Source: Thermocrispum agreste DSM 44070 (lineage in GTDB: Bacteria; Actinomycetota; Actinomycetes; Mycobacteriales; Pseudonocardiaceae). From it: 64,000 nt of DNA. Where the stretch lies: contig NZ_KE386604.1 of NCBI RefSeq assembly GCF_000427905.1, positions 124,001-188,000 of the forward strand, given 5' to 3'. The notes under the pieces were generated by a model, which saw nothing but the letters and a program-made list of their open reading frames with translations, searched no databases and was not told where the DNA came from. The translations under genes and the position numbers were made by a program. Shown here piece after piece: positions 15,776 to 24,516 of this stretch. The first letter of the stretch is position 1; every line of letters starts with the position of its first letter.

Positions 15776-17446
15776 GTGTCCGTTCGCCTGATCTCCGGTC
15801 TTCGGGTCGCCGCCGCTCTCACCTTCACCGCCGTCCTGCTCGGCGGGTGGAGCCTGAGCCAGGAAACACAGCGTGCGGCGACGGCCAGCGACCAGCCAGA
15901 GGCGGAGGTCAACGTCGAAGGCTTCGCGTTCGACGACAACGAACTGGGCAAACCCGTCCACGGGCTGTTCCAGTCACACAACCACCACTGGTCGTACAAG
16001 GGCTTCGGCCAGGGTCCGTTCTGCGGCAAGACCTTCGACGTCGAGGGCATCACCAAGGCCATGGTCGACTGCCCGGAGCACGAGCCGTTCGGCATACCGG
16101 CGTGGTTCGAGCAGCTGGCCAGCGGGCAGTCGCTGCTCACCCCGCACAGCACCACCGGATGGCCGACGTTCACCGACTGGCCGCGTCCCGACTCGGCGAC
16201 CCACAACGCCACCTACTACAAGGGCATCGAACGCGCCTGGCGCGCGGGCGTGCGGCTCTACGTCGACCACCTGGTGACCAACCGCGGGCTTTGCATGATT
16301 TACACGCCGCGCCGCGCATCGTGCGACGAGATGGACGCCATCCGCGCGCAGGCGCAAGAGGCGCGCGCCTTCGAGGCCTACGTCGACGCCAAGTCGGGCG
16401 GTCCGGGCAAGGGCTGGTACCGCATCGTGGGGAGCCCGCAGGAGGCCCGCGAGGTCATCGCAGAAGGCAAGATGGCCGTCATTCTGGGCATCGAAACCTC
16501 CGAGCCCTTCGGCTGCTCGCGCAAGCTCGGCAAGCCGCAGTGCACCAAGGAAGACATCGACCGCGGCTTGGACGAGGTCTACGACCTCGGCGTGCGCAGC
16601 ATGTTCCTGTGCCACAAGTACGACAATGCGCTGTGCGGTGTCCGCTTCGACTCCGGCACCAACGGCGTCGTGGTCAACCTCGGCAACTTCATCACCACCG
16701 GCCAGTTCTGGCAGGCCGAGACCTGCACGGGGCCGCACCACGACAACACCATCCCGCCCGCCGACGCCGGCGTGCTCGCGCTGCTGTGGAGCAAGCTGCA
16801 GGGCGTGGTGGACCCGGTGACGTTGCCGATCTATCCGAAGGCACCGCACTGCAACAAGCTCGGCCTGACCGAACTGGGCAAGTACGCCCTGGAAGGCATG
16901 ATGAAGCGCGGCATGATCGTCGAGCTGGACCACCAGAGCGTGAAAGCCGCCGACGAGACGCTGAAAGTGCTGGAGGAGCACAACTACAGCGGCGTCATCT
17001 CCGGCCACGACTGGATGGACCAGGGCTACTACGAGCGAGTCGCCAAGCTCGGCGGCATGATCACGCCGATCGTCGAGCCGCACGGCCACACGGCGGACAT
17101 CTGGCGCAAGGTCAAGGCCGTCGCCGACCCGCGCTACCAGTTCGGCTTCGGCTTCGGGCTGGACCAGAACGGTTTGCACCTGAGCCTGCCCAAGGCCGGC
17201 GAAAGCCCGCGCATCGAGTACCCGTTCACTTCCTATGACGGCAAAGCGAAGCTGCACAAGCAGATCTGGGGCAAGCGGGCCTGGGACTTCAACACCGACG
17301 GCCTGGCGCACGAAGGGCTGACGCCGGATTGGTTGGAGGCCGTGCGGCTGGAGGCCGGCGCCGACGCCGAGGAATTCGTCGCCGACATGGTCAACGGCGC
17401 GGAGGCCTACCTGCAGATGTGGGAGCGCGCCCAGCAAGGGCGCTGA
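15776..17446 (+). CDS. Secreted M19 (renal dipeptidase)-like hydrolase
   Basis: Exported TIM-barrel metal hydrolase of 556 residues, longer than typical M19 dipeptidases (about 350-400). A signal peptide covers residues 1 to about 35. The likely metal site begins at SHNHHW (about 63-68). The C-terminal half matches M19 enzymes: GLTELGKYALEGMMKRGMIV, then ELDHQS and SGHDWMD in place of the family's DLSH and SHS. Several cysteines suggest disulfides. It probably hydrolyses a small amide or peptide outside the membrane, but the long inserts make the substrate unclear. The GTG start follows a GAGG site. Confidence 0.7.
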   Translation: MSVRLISGLRVAAALTFTAVLLGGWSLSQETQRAATASDQPEAEVNVEGFAFDDNELGKPVHGLFQSHNHHWSYKGFGQGPFCGKTFDVEGITKAMVDCPEHEPFGIPAWFEQLASGQSLLTPHSTTGWPTFTDWPRPDSATHNATYYKGIERAWRAGVRLYVDHLVTNRGLCMIYTPRRASCDEMDAIRAQAQEARAFEAYVDAKSGGPGKGWYRIVGSPQEAREVIAEGKMAVILGIETSEPFGCSRKLGKPQCTKEDIDRGLDEVYDLGVRSMFLCHKYDNALCGVRFDSGTNGVVVNLGNFITTGQFWQAETCTGPHHDNTIPPADAGVLALLWSKLQGVVDPVTLPIYPKAPHCNKLGLTELGKYALEGMMKRGMIVELDHQSVKAADETLKVLEEHNYSGVISGHDWMDQGYYERVAKLGGMITPIVEPHGHTADIWRKVKAVADPRYQFGFGFGLDQNGLHLSLPKAGESPRIEYPFTSYDGKAKLHKQIWGKRAWDFNTDGLAHEGLTPDWLEAVRLEAGADAEEFVADMVNGAEAYLQMWERAQQGR

Positions 17447-17686
17447 TCCGGCGAGCGTTCCGCCAAGGTCGCCGCGGTTGCAAGGAGGCGGCAGTCCGTC
17501 GGCTGCTGGGCCGTCGTCGCCGTCGACGCCGGTGTCGGCTGCGTCGTACCAGCGTGAGGGCATGTCCGGAACTCACATCGCGTCAACGGGTGTGCCGGCA
17601 TCCCGACTCGTGCACTCGGCCTGTGACGTTCGGCCATCGCCCATCCGGGGAGTTGACGCTCGACACCCCGCGCGCGAAGCTGGCAA

Positions 17687-17704
17687 GAATAGTCGCGAAT
17701 ATTC
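17687..17704. promoter_or_regulatory. 18-bp near-palindrome, candidate XRE operator (site 1)
   Basis: GAATAGTCGCGAATATTC is a 16/18 palindrome ending 10 bp before the ATG at 17715. A second site with two substitutions from the same consensus lies at 19364-19381, upstream of the next transcription unit. The idealised site is GAATATTCGCGAATATTC. The XRE protein encoded between the two sites is the obvious binder. Confidence 0.55.
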
Positions 17705-17714
17705 GAGGAGATGC

Positions 17715-17945
17715 ATGAGAGTACGGTTCTTGGGGAAAGATCCGGAGTCCACTGTCGGGACTTCTCCCACGTTGTTCGCCACCGATCGGACTGATCGCAG
17801 GACGTACATCGTCCAAGGCTGGGTGGTGAGGGATCCGGAAGTCTTGCGTGACGTCGGGCCCGTACCCGAGGGTGAGACCCTCGTCGAGGTGCCGGAAGAA
17901 GTGCTGAAGTTCTACACGCGGCGCGACCACGGGGAGGAGAGCTGA
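17715..17945 (+). CDS. Small protein upstream of DUF6879/XRE pair
   Basis: The product has 76 residues and opens MRVRFLGKDPESTVGTSPTL; it includes YIVQGWVVRDPEVLRDVG and ends with an acidic tail. Proteins of this kind regularly precede a DUF6879 gene and an XRE/DUF5753 regulator in actinomycetes; the role is unknown. ATG 17715 is 4 nt after GAGGAG. The stop overlaps the probable start of the next gene, and the candidate operator ends 10 bp upstream, so the three genes 17715-19334 form one operon. Confidence 0.7.
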   Translation: MRVRFLGKDPESTVGTSPTLFATDRTDRRTYIVQGWVVRDPEVLRDVGPVPEGETLVEVPEEVLKFYTRRDHGEES

Positions 17946-18484
17946 GCCGTCGCATTCATCCCGGTTCGGAGCTCAGGGAGCTCTTCCGGCAGTTCGAGCA
18001 CACCGCATTTCGTCTGGAGGTGCGCTCCGCGTATGCGGTGTCGATCGAAGAAGAGGCATTTCGAAAGTTCCTTGCCGGTGAGCCGTACGACCTGTCTTGG
18101 ATGGACGACTGGCTCGAGACAGTGCGAGCGGCGACCAGTGAAGGCAAGCAGTTCCAACGTGTGCGGGTCGTCGACGAACCCATGAGCGACTACGCCAGGT
18201 GGAGCTTGGAAGTAGCGCAGCACAACAATGCGGCAGGGGAGGACATTCGCTACCTGCAGAGGGAACGGGCGCGTGCGGCCGGATTGCCGAACCATGACTA
18301 TTGGCTGTTCGATTCGCGGCTTCTGGTGCGCATGGACTACGACGATTGCGATCAGTTCTTAGGCGGTACAATCATCGAAGATCCAGCCGAAGTCGTGCAA
18401 CACAACTACTGGCGCGATGTCGCATGGCATCACGCCGTGAGACGGGATGAGTTTGCCGCCGACGAACGGTCCGGTCACACCTGA
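17942..18484 (+). CDS. DUF6879-family protein
   Basis: The product has about 180 residues. The family's conserved N-terminus (SELRELFRQFEHTAFRLEVR) is in frame but has no ATG, GTG or TTG before it. A CTG at 17942 that overlaps the previous stop (CTGA) and follows GGGGAGGAG is the likely start; a GTG at 18020 would cut the conserved part. Later blocks are FLAGEPYDLSWMDDWLETVR, RVVDEPMSDYARW, AGEDIRYL, HDYWLFDSRLLVRMDYDD and YWRDVAWHHAVRRDEF. The family travels with WhiJ-type XRE regulators and may modulate them; biochemical function is unknown. It overlaps the next gene by 38 bp. Confidence 0.8.
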   Translation: MSRRIHPGSELRELFRQFEHTAFRLEVRSAYAVSIEEEAFRKFLAGEPYDLSWMDDWLETVRAATSEGKQFQRVRVVDEPMSDYARWSLEVAQHNNAAGEDIRYLQRERARAAGLPNHDYWLFDSRLLVRMDYDDCDQFLGGTIIEDPAEVVQHNYWRDVAWHHAVRRDEFAADERSGHT

Positions 18485-19334
18485 CATCCATGCGGCGCGT
18501 GCCGCCTTGGGCAAGCGGCTCCGCGAGCTGCGCCGTGCCGCCGGCCTCACCGGCACGCAGCTCGCGGAAGTGTTGTCGTGGACGCAGTCCAAGGTCTCCA
18601 AGTTGGAGACCGGCCGGCAAACCCCCAGTGCGGACGACATCCGAGCGTGGACTCGCGGGACCGGCGCCGAAGCGCGAACCGAAGAGCTACTGCTGGAGCT
18701 GCAGGTCCTCGAGGAGCGTCATGCGGACTGGCAGCGCGTCCTGCGGCCCGGCCTACGTCGGCATCAGCGTGAGATCCTCGAACTCGACGCCAAGACGCGC
18801 CTTTTTCGAGTCTTTGAATCTACCGTGGTCCCGGGACTGCTGCAGACTCCGGATTACGCCAAGTCCCAGCTGGCGCAGGGGGTCGTACTGCATGGTGCGG
18901 CCAACGACGTCAACCAAGCAGTACAGGCGCGGATGAAGCGGCAAGAACTGCTCTACCGCGAAGACAAGCGGTTCCACTTCATCATCACCGAGGCTGCGCT
19001 GCGGATTCGCTTGGTTCCGCGTCACGTGATGCTTGCTCAGTTGGACCGGCTCGTATCGCTGTCGACGCTACCCAATGTGCGATTCGGAATCATCGGCTTC
19101 GACGCCAGGTATGCGATAGGTCCTTGGCACGGCTTTTGGCTCCGTGACGACGAACGCGTCGTCGTGGAGACGTATTCCGCTGAACTGACGCTCGTGCAAC
19201 CAGAAGAAATAGACCTCTACCGTAAGGTCTTTGATCATTTCGCGTCCCTCGCGCGCCATGGCCACCTGGCGCGAGAAATCATCGTGCGCGTCGCTGACGA
19301 GCTGGCTGCGACTGAAGAACCTGACGGCCAGTAG
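18447..19334 (+). CDS. XRE-family regulator with DUF5753 domain (WhiJ type)
   Basis: The product has 295 residues. An XRE helix-turn-helix lies at about residues 18-70 (LGKRLRELRRAAGLTGTQLA, then WTQSKVSKLETGRQTPSADD). It is followed by the DUF5753 sensor-like domain (VVPGLLQTPDYAKSQL, RQELLYREDKRFHFIITEAAL, LPNVRFGIIGFDA). Relatives in Streptomyces, such as WhiJ, regulate development and are often encoded with small partner proteins. It overlaps the DUF6879 gene by 38 bp. It probably binds the two GAATATTC-type palindromes flanking its operon (17687, 19364); that is inference. Confidence 0.9.
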   Translation: MSLPPTNGPVTPDIHAARAALGKRLRELRRAAGLTGTQLAEVLSWTQSKVSKLETGRQTPSADDIRAWTRGTGAEARTEELLLELQVLEERHADWQRVLRPGLRRHQREILELDAKTRLFRVFESTVVPGLLQTPDYAKSQLAQGVVLHGAANDVNQAVQARMKRQELLYREDKRFHFIITEAALRIRLVPRHVMLAQLDRLVSLSTLPNVRFGIIGFDARYAIGPWHGFWLRDDERVVVETYSAELTLVQPEEIDLYRKVFDHFASLARHGHLAREIIVRVADELAATEEPDGQ

Positions 19335-19363
19335 ACAACGAGAGAATTTCCAAGTCTGCCAGG

Positions 19364-19381
19364 GAATATTGGCGAATATTC
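19364..19381. promoter_or_regulatory. 18-bp near-palindrome, candidate XRE operator (site 2)
   Basis: GAATATTGGCGAATATTC, a 16/18 palindrome, lies 73 bp before the GTG at 19454 and 30 bp after the XRE gene stop. It matches the site at 17687-17704 at 16 of 18 positions. Confidence 0.55.
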
Positions 19382-19453
19382 CTAGTCGGGTAGCCGTCCG
19401 TTCCCTACCTTCTCGGGGCGTGTCGACAGACGTCCGATGATGAGGAGGCTTCG

Positions 19454-19729
19454 GTGCTGGTCAGCAGCGCGAGCAGGGACGCGGGACAGCCCAGCACGTA
19501 CTCGCGCGAGTTCTTGCAGGCTGTCGCCGCGGATCGTCGACTTTTCGAACGGATCGCGCAGGTGCGGCCGGGGATCATTCGCGCCCTGCTGATCCTCCTC
19601 GGCGATCTGGAAGACCTGCTCGATCTGCCTACAGGTGTGCAGAAGGCGCTCGGCGAACGCATCCGCCGCATCGGCGAGACGGTGATGGCCCGCGCCGACC
19701 GTGCTTCCGGTGATGCCGATGCCGAGTAG
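19454..19729 (+). CDS. Small helical protein of unknown function
   Basis: The product has 91 residues and is largely helical, with a hydrophobic middle (RPGIIRALLILLGDLEDLLDLP) between charged ends. The GTG start is 6 nt after GAGGAGG. It is the first gene of a two-gene unit behind the second GAATATTC-type site, so it is probably controlled with the XRE/DUF6879 operon. I do not recognise a family. Confidence 0.6.
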   Translation: MLVSSASRDAGQPSTYSREFLQAVAADRRLFERIAQVRPGIIRALLILLGDLEDLLDLPTGVQKALGERIRRIGETVMARADRASGDADAE

Positions 19730-20129
19730 CTTCTTCGGGGCGTCGAGTACCTGGCGCGGCAAGCACTGGCACGCTTACATGGTTCTCGACTCGGTCGACG
19801 ATCCTGTGTCGCGGTGGCGGCGGTTGCAGCGAGAGCCTGACACGGTTCTGGACAACCCGTTTGCGGTCGCGGAATGGATCGAGCAACGAATGCTCAATCT
19901 CGGGGCACGCCGTGCGGTGTCCGCTGTCGCCGATCACGAATGGGTCGAGATCAAAGACGCCGAAGACTTGGCCCATCTGTACGGCGAGCACATGTTGATT
20001 GCTTCGCGCGGTGATTCGGTCTATGTCGACGTCTACCACCCACCGCGTCGTGTTGAGCTGTTCGTGGAAGCAGTGAGTCGTCGTCAATGCGAGCACCATA
20101 TGACGACCGCGAGCACTCAAGGCGGCTGA
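19713..20129 (+). CDS. Unknown protein downstream of XRE cluster
   Basis: The product has 138 residues from ATG 19713 (a GTG at 19701 would add four); the start overlaps the previous gene, suggesting coupling. Visible blocks are WRGKHWHAYMVLDSVDDPVSR, DNPFAVAEWIEQRM and DVYHPPRRVELFVEAVSRRQ. It is soluble, with no signal peptide or membrane segment. No family is recognised. It closes the 17.7-20.1 kb cluster. Confidence 0.6.
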   Translation: MPMPSSFFGASSTWRGKHWHAYMVLDSVDDPVSRWRRLQREPDTVLDNPFAVAEWIEQRMLNLGARRAVSAVADHEWVEIKDAEDLAHLYGEHMLIASRGDSVYVDVYHPPRRVELFVEAVSRRQCEHHMTTASTQGG

Positions 20130-20256
20130 CGCAGTCACTGCCACGGTAGGGACATCGTCCTGCGGTTGGCGAGCACCCACGCACCAAGCTCAGTGCACGG
20201 CGGAACTACTGCATGTGCGCGAACGCGGGGCGTGATGTCGACTCGGCGGTGGGGAC

Positions 20257-21783
20257 TCACCGCCCCCGGCCGTGCAGCAGCCGCACGACCCACATCACCA
20301 GTTTCATGTGCCGCGGCTTCCGCGCGAACGACAGCAACGGCAACGGCATGCGGTACTTCTGCCGCGCGATGGACTTGGCCGCCGCGAACTCGCGCAGGCC
20401 GTCCGGTCCGTGAATGCGCCCGAAACCGGAGTCCCCGAGCCCACCGAACGGCAACGCGCCGACCATGGCGTACGTCTGCACCGAGTTGATCGACGTCATT
20501 CCGCTGCGCAGCCGGCGGGCGATCTCCATTGCCTTCGACGTCGAGCGCGTATACACCGCCGAACCCAGGCCGTAGCGGGTGGCGTTCGCCTTGGCCACCG
20601 CCTCCTCGAGGTCGCGCACCCGGTTGATGGTGATGGTCGGCCCGAACGTCTCCTCGGTCATCGCCGCGGAGTCCTCCGGCACGTCGGTCAGCACCACCGG
20701 ATGCACGAACGGCGGCCGGACCGACTCGGGCCCGCCGACCACCGCCTTCCCGCCACGCTCCACGGCATCCGTGATGTGCTTGCGGATGATCTCCACCTGG
20801 CTCGGCATGGTGATCGGCCCGAGCTGCGCATCCTCCTGCGCGCCGACCCGGATGCCCGCGGCGATCGTGGCGACCCGGTCCACGAAGGCGTCGAAGACCT
20901 TCTCGGTGACGTAGGCGCGCTCGATCCCCACGCACGTCTGACCGGCGTTGCCCATGGCGCCGAACGCCACAGCCTCCGCCGCGGCTTCGATGTCCGCGTC
21001 GTCGGCCACGATGACCGCGTCCTTGCCGCCTGCCTCCACGATCACCGGCGTGAGCGTTTCCGCGCAGGTGGCCATCACCTTCTTGCCGGTGGCCGTCGAC
21101 CCGGTGAACGCCACCTTGTCGACCCCGCTCCGGCACAGCGCCGCCCCTGTCGGCCCGAACCCGGTGACGACCTGCAACACCGGCTCCTCCGGTACGGCCT
21201 CGGCGAACGTCTCGGCGATCCAGGCCCCCACCCCCGGCGAGTGCTCGCTCGGCTTGAACACCACCGCGTTGCCCGCGGCCAGCGCATACGCGATCGAGCC
21301 GACCGGCGTCAGGATCGGGTAGTTCCACGGCCCGATCACGCCGATGACGCCCAGCGGCTGGTACTGCACGCTCGCGGCGAGGTTCATGGCCAGCGGCCCG
21401 GTGCGCACCTTGCGTGGGCCCAGCACCTTGCGCGCGTGCTTGGCCGCCCAGTCGATGTGCTCGATGGCGCCGATGGTCTCCAACCGCGCGTCGTCGGTCG
21501 GCTTGCCCGTCTCCGCATGCATCAGCCGGGCGAGCTCGTCGATGCGCCGGACGATGGTGCGTTTCCAGGCCAGCAGCCGGTTCTTGCGCTCGTCGAACCC
21601 GAGCCCCGACCACCAGCGCGCGGCCTTCCTGGCCCGCGCGACAGCCTCCGCCACCGCCTCCTCGTCGTGCACCGGATACGTCCCGACGACCTCACCGGTC
21701 GCGGGGTTGAGCGATTCCAGTACCTCGCCCGCGGGCGCGCTCGACATGGACTGCGTGGACTCCGTGGACGCCGTGACCGACAT
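20257..21783 (-). CDS. Aldehyde dehydrogenase (succinate-semialdehyde type)
   Basis: NAD(P)-dependent aldehyde dehydrogenase of 508 residues. The catalytic residues are in place: Asn154 (PWNYP), Lys177 (FKPSEHSP), Glu250 and Cys284 (GQTCVGIERAYV). The Glu motif reads EAGGKDA rather than the common ELGGK, a variant seen in actinobacterial succinate-semialdehyde-dehydrogenase-like enzymes. An extra hydrophobic/basic tail (KPRHMKLVMWVVRLLHGRGR) may associate with the membrane. It is monocistronic and divergent from the phosphoesterase gene. The exact substrate cannot be read from sequence. Confidence 0.88.
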   Translation of the reverse strand: MSVTASTESTQSMSSAPAGEVLESLNPATGEVVGTYPVHDEEAVAEAVARARKAARWWSGLGFDERKNRLLAWKRTIVRRIDELARLMHAETGKPTDDARLETIGAIEHIDWAAKHARKVLGPRKVRTGPLAMNLAASVQYQPLGVIGVIGPWNYPILTPVGSIAYALAAGNAVVFKPSEHSPGVGAWIAETFAEAVPEEPVLQVVTGFGPTGAALCRSGVDKVAFTGSTATGKKVMATCAETLTPVIVEAGGKDAVIVADDADIEAAAEAVAFGAMGNAGQTCVGIERAYVTEKVFDAFVDRVATIAAGIRVGAQEDAQLGPITMPSQVEIIRKHITDAVERGGKAVVGGPESVRPPFVHPVVLTDVPEDSAAMTEETFGPTITINRVRDLEEAVAKANATRYGLGSAVYTRSTSKAMEIARRLRSGMTSINSVQTYAMVGALPFGGLGDSGFGRIHGPDGLREFAAAKSIARQKYRMPLPLLSFARKPRHMKLVMWVVRLLHGRGR

Positions 21784-21911
21784 GGGACCTCCCAGGTGAC
21801 CGGAGGTCCATCTTCACTCGGACAACTGACCAAGTCAACGGCGATCCGCTGGACCAGCGCCGCTCGGCACGGCAAGATTCCCGCCAGCTTCGCCCAGTCC
21901 GGAGGTCGGTC

Positions 21912-22946
21912 ATGACGGAGTTCAGCAGGCGCAGTGCCCTCGTAGGAGCCGCCGCCGCAGGCGCCCTGTTGGTGCCCGGTGTGGCTCGGGCGACCACGGT
22001 CACCAAGTTCCCGTTCCCCACGACGCCGGAACTCACCGTGCTGGTCACCGGCGACGCAGGCACCGGCAATGCGTCGCAGTACGCGGTCACCGCGGCCGCA
22101 CGGCAGGTACTGGCCGGCGAGCGGCTGTCGCTGGCGCTCGGGCTCGGCGACAACATCTACGAGAACGGGCCGGAGACCCCGGACGACGACGAGTTCGCGG
22201 ACAAATTCGAGGTGCCCAACACCGGGCTGGACGTGCCGTGGCTGATGGCCTTGGGCAACCACGACAACAGCCTGCTCATCCCCGGTGACGGCAGCTGGCT
22301 GCTGCGCGGCAACAACGAAGTCGGCTATCACGAGCGCTCCCCGCGCTGGTGGATGCCGTCCCGCTACTACTCGGTCGCGGTGCCCGACCACGACCCGGTG
22401 GCCGAATTCTTCGTGCTCGACCTCAACCCGCTCACCGCCTACCTGCCGAAGTTGCTCTACTGGGCGCCCTACGGCCCCTACATGCGCAAACAGCGCGAAT
22501 GGTTGAAGCAACGGCTGGCCACCTCGCGGGCGAAGTGGAAGTTCGTCTGCAACCACTACCCGTATCTGAGCAACGGCTCACACGGGAATGCCGGCGCCTA
22601 CGACGGAGTACCGCCGCTGCTTCCGCACGCCAACGGCGCCTACGTGAAGAAGTTCTTCGAGGACCTCGTGCTCGGCCGGGCCCAGTTCATGCTCGCCGGC
22701 CACGACCACACCCTCCAGGTGCTCAAGCCGACCCCGGCCACGAAGGGCACGATCCAGCTGGTCAGCGGCGCGGCGGGGAAGACGTCCGGGCATGGTGGCG
22801 GCGACAATCCCGCCTACTTCCAGCGGTTCGACACCCTCGGGTTCATGCTGCTGGACATCACCAGCAGTTCCGTCGGCGTCCGCGTCTACACCGTCGATCC
22901 GGCCACCCAGCGCGCTGAGCTGGCGTACCAGCGGCAGCTGGCCTGA
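21912..22946 (+). CDS. Tat-exported metallophosphoesterase
   Basis: Calcineurin-like phosphoesterase of 344 residues, related to purple acid phosphatases. The N-terminus SRRSALVGAAAAGALLVPG is a Tat signal. The metal-binding blocks follow in order: VTGDAGTG (about 46-53), GLGDNIYENG (about 77-86), GNHDN (about 115-119), CNHYPYLS and AGHDHTLQV. It should hydrolyse phosphate esters outside the cell. The ATG is behind GGAGG (TCCGGAGGTCGGTCATG). It is divergent from the aldehyde dehydrogenase gene. Confidence 0.88.
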   Translation: MTEFSRRSALVGAAAAGALLVPGVARATTVTKFPFPTTPELTVLVTGDAGTGNASQYAVTAAARQVLAGERLSLALGLGDNIYENGPETPDDDEFADKFEVPNTGLDVPWLMALGNHDNSLLIPGDGSWLLRGNNEVGYHERSPRWWMPSRYYSVAVPDHDPVAEFFVLDLNPLTAYLPKLLYWAPYGPYMRKQREWLKQRLATSRAKWKFVCNHYPYLSNGSHGNAGAYDGVPPLLPHANGAYVKKFFEDLVLGRAQFMLAGHDHTLQVLKPTPATKGTIQLVSGAAGKTSGHGGGDNPAYFQRFDTLGFMLLDITSSSVGVRVYTVDPATQRAELAYQRQLA

Positions 22947-23057
22947 CCGCGATTGACGTCGACGCCCCTCTATGGCCCCGATCTGGGCCGGGCGGAGCAG
23001 CCGGATGCGGCGTGTTGGACGCTTGACGCACTACCGGGGCTGCGTAGCGTAATGCGC

Positions 23058-23669
23058 ATGTCCAGGGTCCCGGTCGACGTGCGTCGTCGTGATCTCGTCG
23101 ACGCGGCGATCACGGTGATGGCCCGGGATGGCGTCGCGAAGGCCACCACCCGCGCCATCGTCAACGAGGCAGGTGTCCACCTCGGGCTGTTCCACTACTG
23201 CTTCAAGTCCAAAGAGGACATGCTGCTGCAGGTCATCGAGACGCTGCACGAGCGGCATCTGCGCGCGGTGCTGGACAGCGTGGATCCGCGGGCAGGGTTC
23301 GAGGACATGGTGCGCGCGGGCATCCGCGAGTACTGGGATCGCGTGGAGCGGTTTCCCACCGAGTACCAGCTGAGCTACGAGCTGACCCAGTACGCCTTGC
23401 GAAATCCCGCGCTGGCCCGGGTGGCGCGGCGGCAGTACGAGTTGCACCTGGAGTACGCGCGGGCGTTCCTGACTGCCGTCGCCCAGGCTGCCGGGGTGCG
23501 TTGGAGAGTGCCGTTGGACGTGCTGGCTCGCAAGGTGCAGAGCGCGGTCGACGGGGTGACGCTGGCGTGGATCGTCGATCGCGACACCGAAGCGACCCTT
23601 GCGGTGCTGGATCTCTACGTCGAGCAGCTGGTGGCCCTCGCCGAGCAGAACGTCACCCAGCGCGCCTAG
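23058..23669 (+). CDS. TetR-family regulator
   Basis: The product has 203 residues. The HTH covers about residues 10-45 (LVDAAITVMARDGVAKATTR, IVNEAGVHLGLFHYCFKSKE) and is followed by a helical effector domain. I use the ATG at 23058 because TAGCGT (23045-23050) lies 7 nt upstream, a leaderless arrangement; no ribosome site is seen. Its 3' end is 14 bp from the convergent ABC permease gene. The target is unknown. Confidence 0.85.
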   Translation: MSRVPVDVRRRDLVDAAITVMARDGVAKATTRAIVNEAGVHLGLFHYCFKSKEDMLLQVIETLHERHLRAVLDSVDPRAGFEDMVRAGIREYWDRVERFPTEYQLSYELTQYALRNPALARVARRQYELHLEYARAFLTAVAQAAGVRWRVPLDVLARKVQSAVDGVTLAWIVDRDTEATLAVLDLYVEQLVALAEQNVTQRA

Positions 23670-23683
23670 CTCCGTCACCGCGC

Positions 23684-24460
23684 TCACCGGACGCGCCGGT
23701 GGAACAGCACCCGTGCCAGCAGCACGGACACCACGAAGATCCCGCCGCACCACGCCGCGGCCAGCAGGGCGTTCGAGCCGGCGGGACCGCCCAGCAGCAG
23801 TGCGCGCAGCGTTTCGATGACCGGCGTGACGGGCTGATTCTCGGCGAAACCCTGCACCCACCCCGGCAAGGTGTCGACCGGGACGAAAGCACTACTCGGG
23901 TACGGCAGGAAGGTCATGAAGAACGTGAATCCGCTGGCACCCTCCTGGGTGCGGGCCAGCAGGCCGATCACCGCCGATACCGCGGAGATGGCCAACACGA
24001 ACATGACCACGACACCGGCGGCCAGCAACCACTCCCGAAGCCCGGCGACGGGCCGGAAACCGATGGCGAACGCCACCGCCAGCACCAGGGCGGTGGACAC
24101 GACGTTGCGGGCGAGGCTGGCGGTCACGTGCCCGGTCAGCACCGCCGCGCCGGAGACGTCCATGGACCGGAACCGATCGATGGCGCCGGACGACATGTCG
24201 GTGCTGACCGTTTGCGCGGTGAGGGATGCGCCGAATCCCGCGCAGAGCAGCAGGACGCCGGGAACGACGTAGGTGACATACGCCGTGCCGGTGTCGATCG
24301 CGCCGCCGAACAGGTAGACGAACAGCAGCATCAGGATGACCGGCAGCGTCAGCGAGATCAGCAGCGCCTCCGCGTTGCGGCTGGTCAGCCGCAGGCTCCT
24401 GGCGGCCATGGTGATCAGGTCGCCGACGCGTGACGGGGCAGGTGCGATGTGCTCTGGCAT
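23684..24460 (-). CDS. ABC-2 type transporter permease (DrrB-like)
   Basis: Six-helix ABC-2 permease of 258 residues (LLISLTLPVILMLLFVYLFG, YVVPGVLLLCAGFGASL, then FTFFMTFLPYPSSAFVPVDT before the last pair of helices). The PSSAFVP and TLPGWVQ blocks are typical of daunorubicin-type DrrB exporters. It pairs with the ATPase gene 56 bp upstream, and together they should export a drug or lipid. The ATG follows GAAGGA. Expression is probably controlled by the divergent TetR at 25573. Confidence 0.88.
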   Translation of the reverse strand: MPEHIAPAPSRVGDLITMAARSLRLTSRNAEALLISLTLPVILMLLFVYLFGGAIDTGTAYVTYVVPGVLLLCAGFGASLTAQTVSTDMSSGAIDRFRSMDVSGAAVLTGHVTASLARNVVSTALVLAVAFAIGFRPVAGLREWLLAAGVVVMFVLAISAVSAVIGLLARTQEGASGFTFFMTFLPYPSSAFVPVDTLPGWVQGFAENQPVTPVIETLRALLLGGPAGSNALLAAAWCGGIFVVSVLLARVLFHRRVR

Positions 24461-24516
24461 GGGAGTTCCTTCGAGGTGTTGCGCGCCTTGATGCGTGCGA
24501 GATGCGACGGCGGAGC

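Noticed and set aside
17447-17686. Possible small gene between the M19-like hydrolase and the XRE cluster
   Set aside because: Open frames here are short or run through the operator; no start with a ribosome site was found.
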